Notes: generated by a model not told the origin, from the sequence alone. DNA of 60,533 nucleotides from Paenibacillus antibioticophila (GCF_000455265.1 NZ_HG005141.1:174340-234872); one strand, 5' to 3'. Numbered from the stretch's first letter, positions 24,645-35,500 are shown. A program made the numbers and translations.

Positions 24645-25871
24645 ATGGCGCATTTGCAAGATGATACGCGTTATTTATCCAACTCTTACTTGCCTTTAGG
24701 CCTGTTGAATTTTTTTGTGTATGGCACACTAGTTATTTTCGCCGCATTTTTCCAGCTATATCTAAAGGAAATCGGCATGAACATGCTCGAAATCGGAAGC
24801 CTGATGGCGATCGGCCCACTGGTCTCCTTGTTCGCCCACCCGCTGTGGAGATATTTCAGCGACCGGTTACGCAATGTCAGGCTCATCCTGCTTGCCATGT
24901 TAATCGGGCTACTGATTATCGGTCATCTTGTGTTCAGGGCTAACACGTTCTCGATGCTCTATTTTACAATGCTGCTGCTCTTCTTCTTTCAGAGCCCGCT
25001 GCTTGCTCAGACCAACAGCCTGACACTGGGAATGATCGAAAATACGGATCGCCGGTACGGAGCGTTTCGATTATGGGGATCGCTGGGGTGGAGCTTTATC
25101 GCGCTGACAGCCGGCCCTATTATTGATGCGGTCGGGCAGAACGGCACCTCGGTCTTATTCAGCCTGATGCTCCTGCTCTCGGTCGGCTCGGCTCTGCTGC
25201 TTCCCAGATCCCAAATGACGACGAATACGCCCTGGATTACGGGACGGGAAATCCGGCTTACCCTGCAGAATAAATACTTTCTTGCCTTTGTCGGTTTTGG
25301 GGTCTTGGTATCGATTCCTAATGCAATCAACGGAATTTTCATGCCGCTGTTTATGAATGATCTGGGGGGCTCCAAGCTGGAGGTCGGCGGAGCGATCTTC
25401 CTGTCCACTCTCTTCGAGGTCGTAGTTTTTGTTCTTCTGCGGCGTTATGTCAAAACGAAAATTACGTATCTCATGGGCTGTCTTACGATAGTCAGTCTAT
25501 TATTCGCTATTCGCTGGGACCTTATGGGCGAAGCTACCCATCCGGTTCAAATCATATTCATTCAGGTATTGCATGCCGTTACCTTTGGAGGCTTCTTCTA
25601 CGTCGGAACTAGATTGACCGGTCTATTCCTGCCGAAGCCGCTGCGTTCTGCAGGCCAGGCGGTTTATACCTTTGCCCTTAGCGGTGCGGCTGGTGTCATC
25701 GCGGGGCTCTTGGGCGGCTGGCTCTTCCAGAACTTTGGCCCGGTTGCTATGTATAAGCTCGGTGTGATCATAACCCTGCTCGGAACGATTGGCTTCGCGT
25801 TTATGTGGCAGATCCTGAGAGTGAACGGGTACACGCCGGCTATGGCGCACACCCCGCCTGATGAGCTTTAA
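24645..25871 (+). CDS. MFS transporter, LacY/nucleoside-symporter-like
   Basis: About 408 residues and 12 helices. The opening SNSYLPLGLLNFFVYGTLVIFAAFFQLYLKEIGMNMLEIG and RYGAFRLWGSLGWSFIALTAGPI match the MFS_1-like branch that includes phenylpropionate-type and nucleoside symporters; the substrate is unknown. The ATG at 24645 directly follows AAAGGA, which is too close, so the in-frame TTG at 24654 with a nine-base spacing may be the real start. The Fnr-type site about 140 bases upstream suggests control by oxygen. Confidence 0.83.
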   Translation: MAHLQDDTRYLSNSYLPLGLLNFFVYGTLVIFAAFFQLYLKEIGMNMLEIGSLMAIGPLVSLFAHPLWRYFSDRLRNVRLILLAMLIGLLIIGHLVFRANTFSMLYFTMLLLFFFQSPLLAQTNSLTLGMIENTDRRYGAFRLWGSLGWSFIALTAGPIIDAVGQNGTSVLFSLMLLLSVGSALLLPRSQMTTNTPWITGREIRLTLQNKYFLAFVGFGVLVSIPNAINGIFMPLFMNDLGGSKLEVGGAIFLSTLFEVVVFVLLRRYVKTKITYLMGCLTIVSLLFAIRWDLMGEATHPVQIIFIQVLHAVTFGGFFYVGTRLTGLFLPKPLRSAGQAVYTFALSGAAGVIAGLLGGWLFQNFGPVAMYKLGVIITLLGTIGFAFMWQILRVNGYTPAMAHTPPDEL

Positions 25872-25875
25872 GACC

Positions 25876-25930
25876 CTGACGCTAAAAAACTCCAAGCACC
25901 GCCTGCGGGCGAGCCTGGAGTTTTTTAGCG
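25876..25930. terminator. bidirectional terminator between the MFS gene and glnS
   Basis: CGCTAAAAAACTCCA(A)GC pairs with GC(C)TGGAGTTTTTTAGCG around a GC-rich loop. The A and T tracts on either side make it work in both directions for the two convergent genes. Confidence 0.88.
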
Positions 25931-25931
25931 C

Positions 25932-27605
25932 TTATTTAGGCAATTGAAATGAGCTTTTGAGCGACACGATCAAATTAAAGACCGGATGCCCGGGCTTCGA
26001 ATACTTCGGATCGACGTTGAAGTATCCATGGCGGAAGAACTGGAATTTATCCTGCGGTGCCGCGTCCTTCATTCCGGGTTCTACATAGCCTTGTACCACG
26101 GTCAACGAATTCGGGTTAACCCGCTCGAGGAAAGGCTTCTCTTCCTCGCCCTCTTCCTCCGGCTCATTGTCGAGAATCAGAGGTTCATACAGCCGGAACT
26201 CTGCCGGAACCGCTTGGGAAGCTTCCACCCAATGAATCGTCCCCTTCACCTTGCGTCCAGTAAAGCCGCTGCCGCTCTTGGTCTCCGGATCATAGGTACA
26301 ATGAAGCTCGATTACCTTGCCGGTTTCATCTTTGATTACGTCATTGCATTTGATGAAATAAGCGTGCTTGAGGCGAACCTCATTCCCCGGAAACAGGCGG
26401 AAGTATTTGCTTGGGGGATCCTCCATGAAGTCTTCACGCTCAATGTAAATTTCACGGGAGAATGGAATTTGGCGGCTGCCCATCTCTTCGTTTTCACTAT
26501 TATTTTCAGCTTCCAGAAGCTCAGTTTGTCCCTCCGGGTAATTTGTGATTACTACCTTGAGCGGATCAACCACCGCCATTGTACGCGGCGCCTTCAGCTT
26601 TAAGTCTTCCCGAATGAAATGCTCCAGCATTCTTATATCAATGTGCCCGAATGCCTTGGAGATCCCCGTCTCATAGATAAATGCCTTGATCGCTTCCGGC
26701 GTAAAGCCGCGACGGCGAAGACCGGAAATGGTTGGCAGGCGAGGGTCGTCCCAGCCGTCTACCAAGCCCTCGTCAACCAGTTGCTTCAGCTTACGCTTAC
26801 TGGTAACGGCTCCTTCCAGGTTCAGTCGGCCGAATTCATATTGGTGCGGCTCGCAAGGCATCTCGGTCTCCGCGATCACCCAATCATAGAATGGGCGTTG
26901 ATCCTCGAACTCTGTCGAACAGAGGGAGTGGGTTACCCCTTCAATGGCGTCCTCAAGCGGGTGAGCATACGCGTACATCGGGTAGATGCACCATTTGTCG
27001 CCTGTATTGTGATGGGCTGCATGAACGATACGGTAAATGACGGGGTCACGGAGGTTGATGTTCGGTGAGGCCATATCGATCTTCGCCCGAAGCACTCTCT
27101 CCCCATCCTTGAATTCACCGGCCCGCATCCGGTTGAACAGCTCCAGATTCTCCTCGACACTTCGGTCGCGGAAGGGACTGTTCTGTCCTGGCTCTGTCAA
27201 CGTACCGCGGGTTTCCCGGATTTGATCCGCGCTAAGGTCGTCTACATAAGCCTTGCCCTTACGGATCAGGACCAGCGCACGCTCATACATTTCTTCGAAA
27301 TAGTCAGAGGCATAATACAGCCCTTCCCATTCAAAGCCCAGCCACTTAACATCCTCTTGGATAGATTTAACGTATTCGACATCTTCTTTGACCGGATTCG
27401 TGTCATCAAAACGCAGATGCGTCCGCCCGCCGAACTCGTCTGCCAGCGAAAAGTTAATCCAGATCGCTTTGGCATGACCGATGTGCAAATAGCCGTTAGG
27501 CTCCGGAGGGAATCGGGTAACGACCTTGTTTACCTTCCCGCTCTTTAAGTCCTCGGTAATTATATTTTTAATGAAGTTAGGAGGAGTGAAGCTATTGTTC
27601 TCCAC
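25932..27605 (-). CDS. glnS: glutaminyl-tRNA synthetase
   Basis: Class I synthetase that charges tRNA-Gln directly. The 557-residue product has the HIGH signature as [20 protein letters not shown] and [18 protein letters not shown]. The KMSKS-equivalent [40 protein letters not shown] identifies GlnRS rather than GluRS. The C-terminal anticodon-binding beta-barrels follow. The start is GTG at 27605 after AAGGAAAG. Its presence is notable because many Firmicutes use GatCAB amidation instead of GlnRS. The GNAT gene upstream is 77 bases away on the same strand. Confidence 0.95.
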   Translation of the reverse strand: MENNSFTPPNFIKNIITEDLKSGKVNKVVTRFPPEPNGYLHIGHAKAIWINFSLADEFGGRTHLRFDDTNPVKEDVEYVKSIQEDVKWLGFEWEGLYYASDYFEEMYERALVLIRKGKAYVDDLSADQIRETRGTLTEPGQNSPFRDRSVEENLELFNRMRAGEFKDGERVLRAKIDMASPNINLRDPVIYRIVHAAHHNTGDKWCIYPMYAYAHPLEDAIEGVTHSLCSTEFEDQRPFYDWVIAETEMPCEPHQYEFGRLNLEGAVTSKRKLKQLVDEGLVDGWDDPRLPTISGLRRRGFTPEAIKAFIYETGISKAFGHIDIRMLEHFIREDLKLKAPRTMAVVDPLKVVITNYPEGQTELLEAENNSENEEMGSRQIPFSREIYIEREDFMEDPPSKYFRLFPGNEVRLKHAYFIKCNDVIKDETGKVIELHCTYDPETKSGSGFTGRKVKGTIHWVEASQAVPAEFRLYEPLILDNEPEEEGEEEKPFLERVNPNSLTVVQGYVEPGMKDAAPQDKFQFFRHGYFNVDPKYSKPGHPVFNLIVSLKSSFQLPK

Positions 27606-27682
27606 GTTGATCTTTCCTTTCCTTGTAAGGAGTCCCTGTTTATACGAACGTTCATTTTCTTCTTTTTAATATAACGGTATCT

Positions 27683-28177
27683 CTAGCTTTGTTCAACCGG
27701 ACTCCACATGAGAATATCATCTACATATTGCCCGTCCAGATAAAATTCCTCAACGAGTCTGCCCTGCTCTTGAAAGCCGCATTTCCGGTAAAAGGCTACC
27801 GCATCCGGATTGCTGGAGAGCACCCGGAGACTCAGCTTGCGAACTCCCCTTGCTGCAGCCAACTCCTTCACGGCCTCCATCAGCTTCTGGCCAATTCCCA
27901 TCCGCTGACAACCTGGATGAACGGCAATATTAATTTCAAGCACATGCTTGTTGCTCTCAAGCGGGGTCGGGTGGTCAAATCCCAGATATCCGCAGATTTT
28001 GTCATCCATACCTGCAACGAGCTGACTTCCAGGGGGGCATTTCCGCAAGAACTCCTCCCGGTTATTCCACTGGACGACGGATGGCGTGTTATTCCTTTGC
28101 CACACGAGATGGTCCAGCTCCATCAACTCTGATGCATCCTTCATCTGCGACAGACGAACCCATACTGAATTCGCCAT
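27683..28177 (-). CDS. GNAT-family N-acetyltransferase
   Basis: 164 residues. The acetyl-CoA motif is VHPGCQRMGIGQKLMEAVKELAAARGVRKLSLRVLSSNPDAVAFYRKCGFQEQGRLVEEFYL, and the start follows GGGGGGTGATGGA. The C-terminal EFYLDGQYVDDILM resembles acetyltransferases of the RimI-like or PhnO-like broad group. The substrate is unknown. It may be cotranscribed with glnS. Confidence 0.87.
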   Translation of the reverse strand: MANSVWVRLSQMKDASELMELDHLVWQRNNTPSVVQWNNREEFLRKCPPGSQLVAGMDDKICGYLGFDHPTPLESNKHVLEINIAVHPGCQRMGIGQKLMEAVKELAAARGVRKLSLRVLSSNPDAVAFYRKCGFQEQGRLVEEFYLDGQYVDDILMWSPVEQS

Positions 28178-28242
28178 TCCATCACCCCCCTTCCATAGTC
28201 TTACTTCAGATTATACCTGAACCGGTCAAGCTTTTAGAGGTT

Positions 28243-28260
28243 GTTCAAAAAGTCATCTTT
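28243..28260. repeat. single end of the GTTCAAAAAGTC repeat
   Basis: GTTCAAAAAGTCATCTTT is identical to the left end of the element at 24196. It directly abuts and partly overlaps the stop codon (28259-28261) of the MFS gene to its right. Confidence 0.75.
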
Positions 28261-29476
28261 AATCACTGCCAAGAGACAGCCTCGCTTCACGGTTCACTCT
28301 TGCATGCACCAGGAAGAAGGAGACCGACAATACAGCGGTGCCCATCGCCAGCCATGCTACCGGAATAAGACCGTTCCAGTCGAACAGCATACCCATCGCG
28401 TAAGGGCCGACAACCCTGCCCGCGACGCCCATCCCGCCGACTACGCCCAAATAGAACGGTGCCGCCTTACCGGAACGATCCGAGATAAATGCGGGTATTG
28501 CTGGAGAGATCAGCATTTCGCCAAAGGTCGTAAGGATCATCGCCAGCACCATGCCCGGATAATTATGCAAGGTCAGGATCGTGACATAGCCGAGAAAATA
28601 GAAAATTGCGCTGGCCGTCAGCTGCGATTCCGAGGAACCGGCAAAGGTCCGCTTGATCCACAGGACGAATGGCTGACCAACGAAGATCAACAGTCCATTG
28701 AGCGTCCATAAGATACTGTAATTCCACTCCGGCATTCCTTGACTAATCGTATAAGGGGATACCCCGTTATTCCAGATACAGTTGCCAAACCACAGGAAGA
28801 AGGAGCCCATTCCGATAAAAAGATAGATCGACACATTGCTTAACAACAGCTTTGCTCCGAGCCCTTCTGGCGCCTGCTTACGCTTCTGCAGGTGCAAAGG
28901 CCCCTCGTCTTTTTGAACCCTGTTCAAATAAATCCAGAAAAAAACAGCAAATGCCGCTGAGGTCGTTCCGTTCAAAATAAAGCTCATATGATAAGAAATC
29001 TGCGCCAAAAATCCGCTCAGCGCCGTACCAAGCGCCACGCCGATATTATTGGCAACATAAATAACGTTGAATAGCTCAGCGCGTCTCTCGGCAAACCGGA
29101 AGCCAATAAAGGCCTGAATTGCTGGCATAGGCATCGCATTAAAGAAGCCCACCATCCCCATCAGGGCAATGAACAAATGCCAATTGCTGCTTCCCGCCGG
29201 AAGCAATACCAGAAATACCGCATTCAGCAGAGTTCCCCCGACAATCAGCTTCTTGACGCCCAGCTTATGATACAGTGATCCGCCCAGTACTTGTCCGGCA
29301 ATCCCGCCCAATGACATAACCAATAATACCAGCCCGGCATCTGTTACCGTTCGGCCCAGAATCTTGAACACATACATCGTGACCAACGGCCACATCAAGG
29401 ATCCGCCCATAGAGCTGATCAGACTGGCGACTAGAAATATTTTGACTTCACGCGGATATGACTGCAGCCATTTCAA
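28259..29476 (-). CDS. MFS transporter, drug:H+ antiporter type
   Basis: About 405 residues with 12 helices. The motif A region GIAGQVLGGSLYHKLGVKKLIVGG follows helix 2, and the N-terminal VASLISSMGGSLMWPLVTMYVFKILGR is typical of DHA1 exporters. I place the start at TTG 29476 because AGGGGGA lies seven bases before it; the frame runs on to 29509 but without a ribosome site and into the palindromic element's flank. Copy 3 of the palindromic element begins 36 bases upstream of this start. The substrate is unknown. Confidence 0.83.
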   Translation of the reverse strand: MKWLQSYPREVKIFLVASLISSMGGSLMWPLVTMYVFKILGRTVTDAGLVLLVMSLGGIAGQVLGGSLYHKLGVKKLIVGGTLLNAVFLVLLPAGSSNWHLFIALMGMVGFFNAMPMPAIQAFIGFRFAERRAELFNVIYVANNIGVALGTALSGFLAQISYHMSFILNGTTSAAFAVFFWIYLNRVQKDEGPLHLQKRKQAPEGLGAKLLLSNVSIYLFIGMGSFFLWFGNCIWNNGVSPYTISQGMPEWNYSILWTLNGLLIFVGQPFVLWIKRTFAGSSESQLTASAIFYFLGYVTILTLHNYPGMVLAMILTTFGEMLISPAIPAFISDRSGKAAPFYLGVVGGMGVAGRVVGPYAMGMLFDWNGLIPVAWLAMGTAVLSVSFFLVHARVNREARLSLGSD

Positions 29477-29511
29477 AGTATGTTCCCCCTCTATCCGGCA
29501 GCTTATCAAAA

Positions 29512-29750
29512 CTATATAAGTTGAACTAAAGATTGTACACTGGAGGCAACGTGTGAAGTGTGCTTACGATCGCTGTTGTTCACGGATTTCTTTGACTAAA
29601 CTAAGCCATCATAGCGTAGAAATCCGTTCACAAAGGCGAGCGCTAACGAGCTTATGCTCCCGAAGCAGCTTTCTTGCAGAAAGCTTTCACTACAGCACAC
29701 TTCACACTTATGCCCTTTGTGTGTATTTTTCTAGTTCAACTTATATATAT
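29512..29750. repeat. dispersed palindromic element, copy 3 (239 bp, with extra arm)
   Basis: The ends CTATATAAGTTGAACTA and CTAGTTCAACTTATATATAT match copy 2, as does most of the interior. An additional stretch of about 37 bases with its own small hairpin (GCAGCTTTCTTGCAGAAAGCTTTC) sits in the right arm before ACACTTCACACTTATGCCC. Confidence 0.95.
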
Positions 29751-29999
29751 GAAATCTCTAAAAAAGAGGCCCATTCGGCCCCTTAACCTGTCGCTCGCTA
29801 ATAACAGCGAATCAAAAGCTATTTTAACCCGGATTATCCTAGTATCGCTCATAAGCGCAGTACTGCGCAAGTACATTTATTGCCGCTTTAAACTGAACAC
29901 TAGTGAAGCTGATTCCTCTGATTCCTCTGTTTATTCTGCTCACTCTTCTCGTAGTCTGAACAAGGGAAGTTACGACAGCCTGGTCTGATAAAGCAAATA

Positions 30000-30036
30000 A
30001 ATACGGTGCCGGCGGCTACTGCCGCAGCACCGTATA
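30000..30036 (-). terminator. terminator of the GH operon after bglX
   Basis: TACGGTGC pairs with GCACCGTA and the stem extends through CGGCGG/CTGCCG. On the minus strand it is followed by TTTATTTG. Confidence 0.75.
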
Positions 30037-30042
30037 TTCTGG

Positions 30043-32337
30043 TCATTCGACCGTCAAACGTCCCACTAACCCTTCCACGCTATTAGGACCTACTATAATA
30101 TCGAAGGCTCCGGGTTCAACGACCGGCTGCAAATCAAGCCCAATTAACTCAAGCTGCTCACGGTTAATCAGGAAGGCAACTTCCCGGGTTTCACCAGGCT
30201 CCATCTCAATCTTTTCGAAGCGCTTGAGCGCCTTTTCCGGACGCGTAACGGAAGCAGCCAGATCGGATACATATAATTGTACGATTTCCGCCCCTGCTAC
30301 TGTTCCCGTGTTAGTAACCTGAACTGTTATCACGGCCTCCCCTGCCGTATCAATAACAGCGGGCTCCACCTTTAAGTTCCGGTATTCAAAGGTGGTGTAA
30401 CTCAGGCCGTAACCAAATGGATAGCTCGGGGAGAGATCGGTCTCTAAATAGCGCTTGCCCCGGGTACGCCGGGAGTGGTAGTAGACCGGAAGCTGGCCCA
30501 CTTCCTTTGGAATGCTGACCGACAGCTTGCCTGAAGGATTCACATCCCCAAACAAAATATCGGCAATGGCATGTCCGCCTTCCTGACCCGGATACCATGC
30601 TTCCAGGATGGCATCGGCATGTTCATCGATCCAAGGCTCTGTAATCGGCCGCCCGTTGATATAGACCACGATGAGCGGTTTACCAAGCCGGCGCAGTTCC
30701 TGAACCAGCTCCAGCTGCACTCCCGTCAAATGAAGGGTCGTACGGTCGATGCCCTCGCCGCACTCCATATCGTTCCAGCTATTATCCGTTACATTGGATG
30801 CTCCTGTCCGCAGATCAATAGCCCCTTCTCCAAAATCGCGTGCGCTTGACCCTCCGACTACAACGACTATAGCATCCGCCTTGATCGCCTGCTCCATTGC
30901 CAGCGGGAAGCCATCGCGATCCTCGCCCCTCACTCGGCATCCGGGCGCATACAGTATTTCCGTCTGCTCCGCTGAAAGCTTCTCACGCAGTCCGTCCAGC
31001 ACGGTTACAATCTGCTCTCTGCGCTGCGGCGACGTATAATCGCCCAATTGATGGTAGGGGGCGTGGGCATTCGGGCCGATCACAGCCAGCTTGCTGATCT
31101 TGCGCGTTAAAGGCAACGTAGCCCGCTCATTCTTCAGCAGCACGATGCCTTCAGTAGCCACACGGCGGGCCAGTCGCCTGTGCTCGGGTTGCCCGATCAC
31201 GGCCTTGGCGTGCTTGGCATCGACATAAGGCCGTTCAAACAGGCCCAATCTGAATTTCATTTCCAGCACGCGGCCGACGGCCAGATCCAGGTCCGCCTCA
31301 TCCATCCAGCCTTGCTCTATAGCCGAATCTGCGTACTTGTTCAGCATTTCACCGGACATTTCCATCTCCACCCCGGCTTTGAGCGAAGCCGCAACCGCTT
31401 CTTCTCCTGTTGCCGCCGTGTTATGCCCATTGACCAGCATGTTGATGGCGCCGCAATCGGTAATGACAAAACCATCAAAGCCCCATTGCTCGCGAAGCAC
31501 ATCATGCAGCAAATAGCGGTTGGATGTACAAGGGACACCGTCAATTTCATTATAGGCAGGCATTACAGAACCGGCCCCCGCCTCCACAGCCTTACGGAAA
31601 GGGTACAGATCGACCTCGTGCAGCTCGCGCAAGCCAATATGGGCCGGCGCGCCGTTACGCCCGCCTTCGGAACTGCCGTACGCCGTGTAGTGCTTCAGAG
31701 TGGCCATGACACTGCTCTCGGATGCAAGGTCGTCGCCCTGAAGTCCTTCCACAGCGGCCACACCCATTTCGGCCACAAGCACAGGGTCCTCGCCAAAGTT
31801 CTCCTCTGTCCGTCCCCAGCGCGGGTCACGCACAACATCGAGCACCGGGGAATAGGTGGTGGCCCCGCCTTGTGCCCGGGTCTCAACAGCAACGGCTCGG
31901 CACATCTCCTTGAACAAGGCGGGATTCCATGTACTGCCGATCGTTAGCGGAACCGGGAATACAGTCGCGCCAATGGCCATATGCCCATGGGAGCATTCCT
32001 CGCCGAACAGAATCGGAATGCCCAACCGGGTCTGCTCGATCGCATATCGCTGAATTGTATTCACGGCCTCTGCGCCTTGCTCCGGTGACAACCCCGTTTC
32101 CAGCGTGACGCCTGTCCAGGGATCGGCCCGCAATGCTCCGTACAATGAGCCTACGCCGCCTGCCTTTAACTGCTCCTTGAAAGCCTCCGTCACCTCTACG
32201 GTTCCGTCCTCCAGCTTACGGTAGCATTTCCAGCCAAAAGGCTGAACGAGTTGTCCGATCTTCTCGGCCCTGGTCATTTTTGACAACAAATCCTGCACGC
32301 GTTCCTTCGGAGGAAGCGAGGCGTTGCGATAGCTCAT
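30043..32337 (-). CDS. bglX: glycoside hydrolase family 3 beta-glucosidase/xylosidase
   Basis: 764-residue enzyme without signal peptide, so cytoplasmic. The order is: N-terminal (beta/alpha)8 domain with GSTWNPALFKEMCRAVAVETRAQG and the nucleophile region FDGFVITDCGAINML, then the alpha/beta sandwich (VVVVGGSSARDFGEGAIDL), and a C-terminal fibronectin-type III-like domain (ITVQVTNTGTVAGAEIVQLYVSD). The start follows AAAGGAGATG. It is the last gene of the fucosidase operon, separated from the GH42-like gene by palindromic element copy 4. The family removes terminal beta-linked glucose or xylose; which one here is not clear. Confidence 0.92.
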   Translation of the reverse strand: MSYRNASLPPKERVQDLLSKMTRAEKIGQLVQPFGWKCYRKLEDGTVEVTEAFKEQLKAGGVGSLYGALRADPWTGVTLETGLSPEQGAEAVNTIQRYAIEQTRLGIPILFGEECSHGHMAIGATVFPVPLTIGSTWNPALFKEMCRAVAVETRAQGGATTYSPVLDVVRDPRWGRTEENFGEDPVLVAEMGVAAVEGLQGDDLASESSVMATLKHYTAYGSSEGGRNGAPAHIGLRELHEVDLYPFRKAVEAGAGSVMPAYNEIDGVPCTSNRYLLHDVLREQWGFDGFVITDCGAINMLVNGHNTAATGEEAVAASLKAGVEMEMSGEMLNKYADSAIEQGWMDEADLDLAVGRVLEMKFRLGLFERPYVDAKHAKAVIGQPEHRRLARRVATEGIVLLKNERATLPLTRKISKLAVIGPNAHAPYHQLGDYTSPQRREQIVTVLDGLREKLSAEQTEILYAPGCRVRGEDRDGFPLAMEQAIKADAIVVVVGGSSARDFGEGAIDLRTGASNVTDNSWNDMECGEGIDRTTLHLTGVQLELVQELRRLGKPLIVVYINGRPITEPWIDEHADAILEAWYPGQEGGHAIADILFGDVNPSGKLSVSIPKEVGQLPVYYHSRRTRGKRYLETDLSPSYPFGYGLSYTTFEYRNLKVEPAVIDTAGEAVITVQVTNTGTVAGAEIVQLYVSDLAASVTRPEKALKRFEKIEMEPGETREVAFLINREQLELIGLDLQPVVEPGAFDIIVGPNSVEGLVGRLTVE

Positions 32338-32357
32338 TCGTCAACATCTCCTTTAGT

Positions 32358-32557
32358 CTATATAAGTCGAACTTATGTTTAATGCAAAGAAGCAGACGAG
32401 AAAATGTTCCTACGATCACTGTTGCTCACGGATTTCTTTTATTTAATAAGTTCTTATAAGGTAGAAATCCATTCACAAAGGCGAACGCTCCGCTTCTTCT
32501 GAATCATTTTTCTCGCTTGCTTGTTATGCCTTTTCCTTAATTCAGCTTATCTAGATA
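32358..32557. repeat. dispersed palindromic element, copy 4 (200 bp, second subtype)
   Basis: The termini CTATATAAGTCGAACTT and AATTCAGCTTATCTAGATA are inverted repeats. The centre shares CTACGATCACTGTTGCTCACGG, AGAAATCC and AAGGCGAACGCT with copies 2 and 3, but the outer arms carry GAGAAAATG/CATTTTTCTC instead of GTGTGAAGT/ACTTCACAC. The right end encodes the last residues (YLDKLN) and the stop of the gene at 32537, and the left end lies 21 bases before the bglX start. Confidence 0.93.
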
Positions 32558-35500
32558 AACTCGCTCGATATGAACCTGATCCGGCCGGTACACAGCCAGT
32601 AGTTCCCCTTGTTTGTCTGCGGCGAACATAACGGTCCGTTCGCGCTCTACGATAAACCGGTAAGCCGCCTGTGTCTGAGGATTTCGAACCGCGATCTCGG
32701 CATCCGCTCCGAACTCCGAGACAAAAATATAAAGGTCGGCTTGCTCAAAGGTTAGCTTGCGTCCATAAATCCCCGCCAGTTCTCCCCCCTTGAACCATTC
32801 CAGTTCACTTGCCACACCGCTCTCGGCCAAAGCGTGCCGGTAAGCGGCAATGATCGGCTCATCCCGCTCGTTCAGCTCCAGCGGCAGCGGATTCCAGATC
32901 AGCTTGCCGGCGCCCAGGCTTACCACGACTGGCGACAATGCACTTCCCGGCTTACTATCATACTTGGCTGGACGCTCCACGACCAGCGTATTAATCTTGC
33001 GTTCTCCAAAGGCTACCTGGTACTGTCTTCCCTCCAGTTCAAGCGTCTCTTCCCGCAATACATTGCCTTGGTCCAACTCACCCAGTTCCTCTCGCAAGCG
33101 ATCCGAGGTCGCTCCCCAGTGCGCATCAAGACGAATCGGTCCGTTCCACAGGACGATGGCACCCTGCTCCGCAAGCGCGACAAGTTCAGCAAAAGCCCCA
33201 TCGTCAAAGTTATGCGCACTTGGTACGATGATCAGCCTAGCCGGGTGCTCGCGCAATTCGTGCAAATGATATTCCCCAATGCCCCGCGGATGCACATTCA
33301 TCACATGGGCAAGTGTTCGGATTGCCTTGGTCGTTGCTCCATAAGCGAGCGGCTGATTGGAGAAGTCATTGGAGTACGGATAGACCACAACCACCTCCTC
33401 CAGCTTCCGGCCACGGAACCAATGTCCAATCTCGCTCATAAAGCTTCCAAAATCATAAGAAACATCTGCTTCCGGCTTCTGCGTTCCATCGGCGCGCAAA
33501 GCCCCTATGTTGGATTCGTTAGCATTATTCATGTAGTAATTGATATTCCAAATCCATTGAACAGCACCGGCTCCGCCGGTTGAGAAGGCATAAGCATATT
33601 TACGCTCAAGAATGTTGCGCAGCTCGGCTTCCGTCCGTTTAGCGCGTCCATCCGGATGCTGTATATGCATAATGCCGGTTTCCTGAACAAGGTTGGGCTT
33701 GCCCGGAGTTTTAGTGAACAGTCCATCCCAGGCCAGATGATCGTTCTGCCACCAGGAGTGAACCGTCGTATAGTCAACTTCCCGGGCGTAGAACGACGGA
33801 GAAGGCCGCTGTGAGCATATGCCTTCATCCTGTCCGACGGTTGCCAGATGCTCTGGATTAATGCGCCGTAACGTACCGATCAGCTCGGAGGCCCAGCGGT
33901 TGTGCATGTCCATTGTAAATAGTGTGAAGTCCAGCCAACGGGCCCATTTTTTGGGCTGCAACACGCTGCGGAATACCTTGTCATCCGGGTCCGGCGCTTG
34001 AGCAGAGGCAAAGTCGGGCAATTGCTCCGGCGTCATATTCCAGCGCTCCTGTAAGGCCGCCAAATCGCCGCCGTAACGTTGACTCAGCCAGTCTGACCAG
34101 GCTTGCTGCTCATACGTGTCACGTGCGGTAACCGGACCTTCGAAGATACGGGCCGGATCGAACAGACTCGGCTCGTTGATCAGATCCCAGTGCACATTGG
34201 TCGTCCCCTGTTGACGTGACACAATGGCTGCGATAAAACGCTTCTGTGCTTCAACCGAACGAGGGTCCAGGTATGGATTAACGCCTTCCCAGCTTTCCGG
34301 AGCAAAGGAGAAGAAGGTAAACGTCACTTCAAGCTCAAACCGTTTGGCCGTTAAAATAAAGGCATCGATTGCACGCAGAGCATCCTCAACAGCGTGGCCG
34401 TCTGCAAACATAATCTGGCGGTATCCCGTCCAGATGCCTGTCCGGATCAGGTTGATGCCGGCCCGGCTCATTTCGCCCATATCCCGCTCCCAGCGCTCCA
34501 CATTTGGCAATTGCAGAAATTTACGCGAAACGTCGGAAGTCATATAGGTCATGCCTACAATCGGTACGGGCTTGCCGCCGCGCTCGAAGTAATCCCGCCC
34601 CGCCTTTAGCGGCTCCCCGCTTTGCAGGAGTTCCCGGTCCATGCCCCAGAAGGCTTGGGTAAGCAGCCGGCGCTCTCCCTTGGCAGACAAGGCAGAAGCT
34701 GTAACCCGGTACAATCCCGGCTCGGCGGCCAGCTTTACCGGAAGGCGAACGGGCTGCAAATCAGGAACGGCTCTCCCTGCTTCAAATTCCAGGCTGGCTG
34801 TCCAAACAGGCTCATCCGCCCCTTCCTTCCGCACCTCCACTTCAAAGCGCCAACGGTTCTCCGCTCCGGCCTCCGTGCGGGACAGAGCTTGCAATTGCAG
34901 GGTAAGCAGAGGTTGCTCGCCCGGCTCATAGCAAGCGTAGTTAGGCTTGAGCCAGATTTCCGTTACTCCGTAACCCGCAAATGACGCCAGTTCCTGCAGC
35001 AAGTCCGCTCCTTCAGCGCAGCCAACAATCATAGGAATCTCCTGATTCACGAGCACCCAGCGTCCGCCGGCATAAATACCTTTGTTTTGCTCCAAAAGCA
35101 CAACAGATGCGGCACGCTCGCGCCCTGCGGCGTCCGCACCAATCAGCAACGGCGTAATCACCGAGTCCATCGGTCCGCATGATCCCATCTCAGCGGGAAT
35201 ATCGCTTGTTTTGCTCGGATGCAAAGTGAGTCCCCAGGTAGGCTCGATACCAAACCAGCTTTCTTTACCGCTTAGAACGGGGAACTCCGCTCCGGCTTTT
35301 TGGGTTCGAACGAGCGATACATCAACAGGCAAGGCATCGTGAATATCCAGCACTTGATGGTAGCCTACCTGCTCACGTTCTATGCACCACTCTCCTGTGT
35401 CCGTCTGTACCGCTGGCCGGCGGAATGGAGCCCCGCCCGTATGCAGCAGACCGCCACCGGACTGGAGATGAGCGCGTACCGCCGTCCAGGACTCCTTGGG

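Larger units (their letters stand above)
23963..24653. other. divergent intergenic region of about 690 bases
   Basis: From left to right: palindromic element copy 2 (23992-24192), a short inverted-repeat element (24196-24280), a cre-like site (24425-24438) and an exact Fnr-type site (24490-24505) with a suitably spaced -10 box (24524-24529). About 125 bases then lead to the MFS start. Confidence 0.7.
29477..30042. other. gene-free stretch of about 565 bases
   Basis: It contains palindromic element copy 3 (29512-29750), a perfect 14-base palindrome GCGCAGTACTGCGC (29855-29868) and the bglX terminator (30000-30036). A short frame at about 29749-29988 has no ribosome site and was not called. 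Confidence 0.65.

Noticed and set aside
29855..29868. Perfect palindrome GCGCAGTACTGCGC as an operator
   Set aside because: A single 14-base palindrome with no promoter or gene start close by; left as a note only.
29749..29988. Small plus-strand gene of about 79 codons after palindromic copy 3
   Set aside because: The start codon lies in the element's AT-rich terminus without a ribosome site, and the peptide (Ser-rich end) matches nothing I know.
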